Shown here: positions 11,401 to 15,305 of the stretch, piece after piece | Numbering within the stretch: position 1 is the stretch's first letter | How the letters are laid out: each line of letters begins with the position of its first letter | Assembly: GCA_947505915.1 (NCBI GenBank) | Contig: CANNNH010000018.1 | Coordinates: 1 to 15,305, forward strand | Reading direction: 5' to 3' | Source of the DNA: Comamonadaceae bacterium | GTDB taxonomy: Bacteria > Pseudomonadota > Gammaproteobacteria > Burkholderiales > Burkholderiaceae | Length of the DNA: 15,305 nucleotides | Position numbers and translations under genes: made by a program | Notes under the pieces: model-generated | Databases searched by the model: none | Told to the model about the DNA's origin: nothing | What the model saw: only the letters and a program-made list of their open reading frames with translations

Positions 11401-12701
11401 TGGTGGTGATTGCCCGTTCCGGCGAGATCGTCATTCATGATGAACACGGTCGCGAGCGTGAGCGTCACAAGGTGCCTTACGGCGCCATCCTGACGGTCAA
11501 GGCAGACCAGAGCATCAAGGCTGGCGCCATTCTGGCCAACTGGGATCCGTTGACCCGCCCGATCATTACCGAATTCGCCGGCAAGGTGCTGTTCGAGAAT
11601 GTCGAAGAAGGCGTCACCGTGGCCAAGCAGCTCGACGAAGTGACCGGTCTGTCCACCCTGGTGGTGATCGATCCTAAGCGTCGCGGTGCCACCAAGGTGA
11701 TCCGTCCCCAGGTCAAACTGATCGACGCCTCCGGCAGCGAAGTCAAGATCCCCGGTACCGACCACTCGGTGACGATCGGCTTTCCGATCGGCGCGCTGGT
11801 GCAAGTGCGTGACGGTCAGGACGTGGGCCCCGGCGAAGTGCTGGCGCGTATTCCGGTGGAAGGTCAGAAAACGCGCGACATCACCGGCGGTCTGCCGCGT
11901 GTGGCCGAACTGTTCGAAGCTCGCACGCCCAAAGACAAGGGCACGCTGGCAGAGATGACCGGTACCGTGTCTTTCGGCAAGGAGACCAAAGGCAAGATCC
12001 GCCTGCAGATCACCGACCCCGAAGGCAAGGTCTGGGAAGACCTGGTGCCCAAAGAGAAAAATATTCTCGTGCACGAAGGCCAGGTTGTGAACAAGGGCGA
12101 GTCGATCGTGGACGGCCCGGCCGACCCGCAAGACATCCTGCGTTTGCTGGGCATGGAAGAGCTGGCCCGCTACATCGTCGATGAAGTGCAGGACGTCTAC
12201 CGTCTGCAGGGTGTGAAGATCAACGACAAACACATTGAAGTGATTGTTCGTCAGATGCTGCGCCGTGTGGTGGTCGAGAGTGTTGGTGACTCCACCTACA
12301 TTGCCGGCGAGCAGGTCGAGCGTTCGGTCATCCTGGACGCCAACGACGCCCTGCGCGCCGACGGCAAGATCCCGGCGACCTTCAGCAACCTGTTGCTGGG
12401 TATCACCAAGGCTTCTTTGTCTACCGATTCGTTCATCTCCGCAGCTTCCTTCCAGGAAACCACGCGCGTGCTGACCGAAGCGGCCATCATGGGCAAGCGC
12501 GACGAGTTGCGCGGCTTGAAGGAAAACGTGATCGTCGGTCGTTTGATCCCCGCCGGTACCGGCATGGCTTACCACCAGGCACGCAAGGCCAAGGAGCAAA
12601 TGGACGACGCTGAGCGCCGCGCCATCGCCGAGTCCGAAGCTGCTGAGTTGGAAGCCCTGTCGCCGGCTGAGACCAGCGAAGGCGCTGACGGTCAGGCTTG
12701 A
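8484..12701 (+). CDS. rpoC: DNA-directed RNA polymerase subunit beta'
   Basis: RpoC carries the catalytic magnesium site and the clamp of RNA polymerase. The product is 1405 aa (1407 in E. coli). The N-terminal zinc site has C70, C72, C85 and C88 ([20 protein letters not shown]). The catalytic motif NADFDGD gives metal ligands D458, D460 and D462. The second zinc site has C813, C887, C894 and C897. The trigger loop region includes [14 protein letters not shown], with H935 equivalent to E. coli H936. The start is ATG 8484 with AAGG at 8472–8475. The C-terminal tail is acidic and Ala-rich. The gene ends at TGA 12699–12701 and is followed by a strong terminator, which closes the operon. Confidence 0.98.
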   Translation: MKSLLDLFKQFTPDEHFDAIKIGMASPEKIRSWSFGEVKKPETINYRTFKPERDGLFCAKIFGPIKDYECLCGKYKRLKHRGVICEKCGVEVTQTKVRRERMGHIDLAAPCAHIWFLKSLPSRLGLVLDMTLRDIERVLYFEAYVVTDPGMTPLKKFSIMSEDDYDTKRKEFGDEFTAKMGAEGIKDLLEGLDLDVEIDKLRNDLTGSEIKIKKNAKRLKLMEAFKKSGIKPHWMVLDVLPVLPPDLRPLVPLDGGRFATSDLNDLYRRVINRNSRLRRLLELKAPEIIARNEKRMLQEAVDSLLDNGRRGKAMTGANKRALKSLADMIKGKSGRFRQNLLGKRVDYSGRSVITVGPTLKLHQCGLPKLMALELFKPFIFSRLEAMGIATTIKAAKKEVESGTPVVWDILEEVIKEHPVMLNRAPTLHRLGIQAFEPILIEGKAIQLHPLVCSAFNADFDGDQMAVHVPLSVEAQMEARTLMLASNNILFPANGEPSIVPSQDVVLGLYYTTRDRINGKGEGLIFADTGEVQRAFDAGEVDLNAKINVRLTEYAKDKETGEFTPSTKLWETTAGRALLSEILPKGLPFSNINKALKKKEISKLINVSFRKCGLKETVVFADKLLQNGFRLATKSGISICIDDMLVPKEKPSIIERSEKEVKEIEQQYVSGLVTSGERYNKVVDIWGKAGDEVSKVMMAQLAKERTIDRHGKEVDQESFNSIYMMADSGARGSAAQIRQLAGMRGLMAKPDGSIIETPITANFREGLNVLQYFISTHGARKGLADTALKTANSGYLTRRLCDVVQDLVVTEDDCGTNDGSLMRAIVEGGETIESLRDRVLGRTVVEDVMHPENRSVVVKAGVLLDEDLLDELEAAGVDEVKVRTALTCATRFGLCAKCYGRDLGRGGLINTGEAVGIIAAQSIGEPGTQLTMRTFHIGGAASRAAIASSVEAKSSGKIGFNAPMRYVTNGKKELVVIARSGEIVIHDEHGRERERHKVPYGAILTVKADQSIKAGAILANWDPLTRPIITEFAGKVLFENVEEGVTVAKQLDEVTGLSTLVVIDPKRRGATKVIRPQVKLIDASGSEVKIPGTDHSVTIGFPIGALVQVRDGQDVGPGEVLARIPVEGQKTRDITGGLPRVAELFEARTPKDKGTLAEMTGTVSFGKETKGKIRLQITDPEGKVWEDLVPKEKNILVHEGQVVNKGESIVDGPADPQDILRLLGMEELARYIVDEVQDVYRLQGVKINDKHIEVIVRQMLRRVVVESVGDSTYIAGEQVERSVILDANDALRADGKIPATFSNLLLGITKASLSTDSFISAASFQETTRVLTEAAIMGKRDELRGLKENVIVGRLIPAGTGMAYHQARKAKEQMDDAERRAIAESEAAELEALSPAETSEGADGQA

Positions 12702-12734
12702 TGCAGTTCTAAGCGGACACCCTGCCTCAAGGGC

Positions 12735-12770
12735 AAAGCCCCGTGCCGGTTCAGGCGCGGGGCTTTTTTT
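12735..12770 (+). terminator. Rho-independent terminator of the rpoBC operon
   Basis: AAAGCCCCG (12735–12743) pairs with CGGGGCTTT (12758–12766); the stem continues inward with T·G and GCC/GGC (12745–12747 with 12754–12756) around the loop GGTTCA. A run of seven T (12764–12770) follows. This is a textbook intrinsic terminator 33 nt after the rpoC stop and the strongest one in the window. Confidence 0.95.
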
Positions 12771-12834
12771 ATGCGGCAGCCGTGTCAGCTAAAGTCGGGG
12801 TTCTGGTCTTGTACAGGAAAGTCAAAAGTTAGCC

Positions 12835-13398
12835 ATGAGTACAAATTCCATTGCGTTCCTTGCATTGCTGGCCTTGCTGGTTTTTTGGGCGATGGGCGCC
12901 TACAACCGGCTGGTTCGGCTCAAGAATCTCATTGCCGATGCCTTTGTGGCGATCGATATGCAATTTCAGGAAAGGCATGATCTGATTCTCAGACTGGTTG
13001 AGGCGGCCGGAGAATTTTTGCAGCACGATCCTGAGGCGCTGACACCCTTGTTACAAGCCCGCAAGACGGTCAGCGTTGCCAATGACGCGCTGCGCTCAAG
13101 GCCCAGCAGCGGTCTGCTGGCCATGCAGTTGATGGTTGCCGAAGAAAGCCTGCAGCAACAGTTTGACCATCTGTGGACAGGCGTATCAACACTGGCCATG
13201 CAAGCCGACCCGAAGGTGCGCGAGCTGGCCCAGCAGCTCACCGCAATTCAAAGCAAACTGATTTTTGCCTGCCAGGCTTTCAACCTGGCTGTGCTGCAAT
13301 TTAACGCGGCGCAGTTGCAGTTTCCTACCCTTATGCTGGCCCGACTGTTCGGCTTTACGCCAGCGATTGCGCTGCGTTTGGGCCAAACGGATGTCTGA
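12835..13398 (+). CDS. LemA family protein (function unknown)
   Basis: The product is 187 aa, with one N-terminal membrane helix (about residues 5–22) and a mostly helical domain. Family marks are YNRLVRLKN (23–31), then D41 followed by QERHDLILRLVEAAGEFLQH (45–64), matching the YNxLV...ID...RHDLI..LVE pattern of LemA proteins. Near the C-terminus, FNAAQLQFPTLMLARLFGF (156–174) matches the family's FN.....FP....A..FGF. LemA proteins have no agreed biochemical role; they are thought to be membrane-anchored with an extracytoplasmic helical bundle. ATG 12835 has AGGAAAG at 12815–12821, a somewhat long 13-nt spacing. It follows the rpoC terminator, so it needs its own promoter, and its end overlaps rsmB by 8 nt. 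Confidence 0.85.
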   Translation: MSTNSIAFLALLALLVFWAMGAYNRLVRLKNLIADAFVAIDMQFQERHDLILRLVEAAGEFLQHDPEALTPLLQARKTVSVANDALRSRPSSGLLAMQLMVAEESLQQQFDHLWTGVSTLAMQADPKVRELAQQLTAIQSKLIFACQAFNLAVLQFNAAQLQFPTLMLARLFGFTPAIALRLGQTDV

Positions 13399-14755
13399 GC
13401 CGGCGCGCCAGGCCTCCACCGCCGGGCCGGCGCACGCAGAGCAAGTGCCGCTTTGGCTGCAGTTGCAAGGCGCTGCTGCGCTGTTGATGGCGGTGCGCGC
13501 CGGCCGTTCCATGACGGCCGAGCTGGAGCGCCTTGCACCCCATCTGCGGCCCGGTGTTCAGGCCCTGGGCTTTCATGCGCTGCGCTGGCTGGGTCTGGCC
13601 GAGGCTTTGCGCCAGCAGCTGGTCAGCCGCGAGCCACCGCCGCAAGCCGATGCCCTGCTGTGTGTGGCGCTGGCGCTGGCCGCGCAAGTCGATGAGTCGC
13701 TTTACTCCTCTTACACCTTGGTGGACCAGGCGGTAGAAGCTGCCAAGCAAGGCGAAGAAACCCGACACCAAGCGAGTTTCATCAACGGCTGTCTGCGCCG
13801 GTTTTTGCGTGAAAGCCAAACTTTGCTGGCCGCGTGCGAGCGTAAACCCCAGGCCGTCTGGAACCATCCTCAGTGGTGGATTGACGGTGTCCGCAAAGAC
13901 CATCCGCAGGCCTGGCAAGCGATTTTGCAGGCCAACAACAGCCGCGCGCCCCTGTGCTTGCGTGTCAACCAGCGCCAGATCAGCCGGCCCGACTACCTGC
14001 TGGCCTTGCAGAGCGCAGGTATTGACGCTGCGCCTGTCGGTGAGCAAGGCGTGCTGCTGTCAACGGCTTGCCCCGTACCGAGGCTGCCCGGTTATGCCGA
14101 GGGCCATTTTTCTGTGCAGGACGCCGGCGCCCAACTCGCAGCACAGCTCTTGCTGACCGGGCTGACAGCCCCCGCCGGCCAGCCGCTGCAGCTGCTCGAT
14201 GCCTGCGCCGCCCCCGGCGGTAAAACCGCCCACCTGCTGGAATGGGCCGATGCCCGTGTGCTGGCGCTGGACATTGACGCGCAGCGCTGCGAACGCATAG
14301 CGCACAACCTGGAGCGACTGCAGTTGCATGCGCAGATTGTGGTGGCGGACGCCGGTCAGCCCGTCGGGTGGTGGGATGGCCGCATGTTTGACGGCATCTT
14401 GCTCGATGCGCCCTGCACCGCATCAGGCATTGTTCGCCGGCATCCTGATGTGCGCTGGCTGCGCCGCCCCGGGGACATTGCGCAGCTGGCAGCCCAGCAA
14501 AAACGACTGTTGGAGGCCCTCTGGCCGCTGCTGCGTCCGGGCGGGCGTTTACTCTATTGCACCTGCTCGGTTTTCAATGCGGAAGGCCAAGGGCAGATTG
14601 AAACGTTTCTTATGCGCCACACTGAGGCGCTATTGCTGCCGTCCCCCGGTCATTTGCTGCCCCAAAGCGGCATGGTGGCCCCTGTATTCCCGGACAATTT
14701 ACTGCGTGAGTACGATGGTTTTTATTACGCACTGCTGGAAAAGCAGCCTCTTTAA
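13391..14755 (+). CDS. rsmB: 16S rRNA (cytosine(967)-C(5))-methyltransferase RsmB
   Basis: RsmB methylates C967 of 16S rRNA using S-adenosylmethionine. The product is 454 aa (429 in E. coli). The N-terminal part (about 15–150) is the NusB-like helical domain, with SYTLVDQAVEAAK and ASFINGCLRRFLRE. The C-terminal methyltransferase domain has motif I LDACAAPGGKTAHLLEW (from 269). Both family cysteines are present: motif IV DAPCTASGIVRRHPDVRWLR with C342, and motif VI YCTCSVFN with the nucleophile C392. ATG 13391 overlaps the end of the lemA-like gene by 8 nt, suggesting coupling; the frame is open further upstream inside that gene but the added residues do not look like RsmB. Confidence 0.95.
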   Translation: MSEPARQASTAGPAHAEQVPLWLQLQGAAALLMAVRAGRSMTAELERLAPHLRPGVQALGFHALRWLGLAEALRQQLVSREPPPQADALLCVALALAAQVDESLYSSYTLVDQAVEAAKQGEETRHQASFINGCLRRFLRESQTLLAACERKPQAVWNHPQWWIDGVRKDHPQAWQAILQANNSRAPLCLRVNQRQISRPDYLLALQSAGIDAAPVGEQGVLLSTACPVPRLPGYAEGHFSVQDAGAQLAAQLLLTGLTAPAGQPLQLLDACAAPGGKTAHLLEWADARVLALDIDAQRCERIAHNLERLQLHAQIVVADAGQPVGWWDGRMFDGILLDAPCTASGIVRRHPDVRWLRRPGDIAQLAAQQKRLLEALWPLLRPGGRLLYCTCSVFNAEGQGQIETFLMRHTEALLLPSPGHLLPQSGMVAPVFPDNLLREYDGFYYALLEKQPL

Positions 14756-15305
14756 GGGCTGCGCGAAGCGTTGCAGGTTCCAGGGCCTGCTGGTCATGGC
14801 CGTGCTGTGGGTCGCCTTGTGTGCCAGCTGGCCTGCCAACGCCGCGGGTGCCCAGCTGACCCAGCTCAAAACCCAAAGCACAGAAGAAGGTATTTACCTC
14901 AGCGCCAACCTGAGCTTTGAATTGCCTGCCGTGGTCGAAGACGCCTTGCTCAAGGGTATTCCGCTTTTCTTTGTGCTGGAGGTCGATATCCTGCGCGAGC
15001 GCTGGTACTGGATCGACCAGCGCGCCGCTGCGGCCTCACGAACCATCCGGCTGGCATACCAGCCATTGACCCGGCGCTGGCGGGTCAACATCGGCTCGGG
15101 CCTGATTGGCAGCACCAGCAGCCTGCGCGCCACCTTCAACCAAAATTACGACACCCTCGCCGAGGCCCTGTCGGCAGTCCAGCGCGTGGCGCGCTGGAGG
15201 GTCGCCGAGCCGGCTGAGGTCCGCCCCGGCGCAGATTACAAGTTGAAGTTCAGTTTCAAGCTCGACCTGTCCCAATTGCCCAGACCTTTTCAGATCGGTA
15301 TGGCC
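14715..15305 (+). CDS. DUF4390 family exported protein, 3' end outside window
   Basis: An open frame runs to the last base of the window (197 codons from ATG 14715), with no stop seen. The first 44 or so residues look like a signal peptide: a basic start (KSSLFKGCAKRCRFQ), a hydrophobic core (GLLVMAVLWVALCASW), and an ANAAGA cleavage region. The body, with GIYLSANLSFELPAVVEDAL, then KGIPLFFVLEVDILRERWYW and later YQPLTRRWRVNI, resembles the DUF4390 family of betaproteobacteria, whose role is unknown. The start is uncertain: ATG 14715 lies 41 nt inside rsmB without a clear Shine-Dalgarno, while ATG 14796 has AGGG nearby but leaves a signal peptide with no basic residues. In related genomes a NtrY/NtrX-like two-component pair often follows; that is recalled context, not seen here. 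Confidence 0.8.
   Translation, partial: MVFITHCWKSSLFKGCAKRCRFQGLLVMAVLWVALCASWPANAAGAQLTQLKTQSTEEGIYLSANLSFELPAVVEDALLKGIPLFFVLEVDILRERWYWIDQRAAAASRTIRLAYQPLTRRWRVNIGSGLIGSTSSLRATFNQNYDTLAEALSAVQRVARWRVAEPAEVRPGADYKLKFSFKLDLSQLPRPFQIGMA

Noticed and set aside
10392..12599. 735-aa open frame on the minus strand opposite rpoC
   Set aside because: Same cause as above: a codon-bias shadow of rpoC with no family motif.
12766..12795. Possible promoter for the lemA-like gene (TAAAGT at 12790–12795)
   Set aside because: The -10 matches 4 of 6 but the would-be -35 is only T-run sequence of the terminator. A promoter is needed somewhere here, but I cannot place it.
13265..13390. N-terminal extension of RsmB inside the lemA-like gene
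   Set aside because: The added residues are the out-of-frame reading of a real gene; ATG 13391 gives normal RsmB length.

Overview
This window is the tuf–secE–nusG–rplKAJL–rpoBC translation/transcription cluster of a betaproteobacterium, followed by a short housekeeping group (lemA-like, rsmB, DUF4390). The GC-rich coding sequence, a tRNA-Trp between tuf and secE, the protein sequences (for example L10 starting [11 protein letters not shown] from a TTG codon, and RpoB with [18 protein letters not shown]) and the lemA-like–rsmB–DUF4390 order after rpoC all suggest Burkholderiales, most likely Comamonadaceae. I do not assign a genus. Every gene is on the + strand.

Layout. 1–369 is the C-terminal third of EF-Tu, then tRNA-Trp (386–461) only 16 nt downstream. 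After a spacer with a GC-rich hairpin come secE (596–979) and nusG (979–1584), which overlap by one base. A 138-nt leader with two small hairpins, one possibly an L1 target, precedes rplK (1723–2157) and rplA (2154–2849), which overlap by ATGA. The 255-nt rplA–rplJ spacer carries a structured L10-type leader that ends in an attenuator-like hairpin just before the rplJ Shine-Dalgarno. rplJ (3105–3635, TTG start) and rplL (3666–4043) follow. The 300-nt rplL–rpoB spacer holds a series of five perfect or near-perfect hairpins and no gene. rpoB (4344–8456) and rpoC (8484–12701) are complete and end in a strong rho-independent terminator at 12735–12770. Downstream, a LemA-family membrane protein (12835–13398) overlaps rsmB (13391–14755), whose end overlaps a DUF4390 exported protein (from about 14715) that runs off the window.

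How the genes work together. EF-Tu, tRNA-Trp and the L11/L1/L10/L12 stalk proteins serve translation. RpoB and RpoC form the RNA polymerase core, and NusG joins polymerase to Rho or the ribosome. SecE is the essential small subunit of the Sec translocon. The structured spacers are where ribosomal-protein output and polymerase output can be set separately: L1 on rplKA, L10(L12)4 on rplJL, and partial termination or RNA processing ahead of rpoBC. RsmB modifies 16S rRNA.

I found no novel multi-gene system. The protein-coding content is ordinary core genome with all key catalytic residues intact. The most interesting material is in the RNA: mutually exclusive pairings in the rplJ leader that would fit transcription attenuation, and the rplL–rpoB hairpin array.
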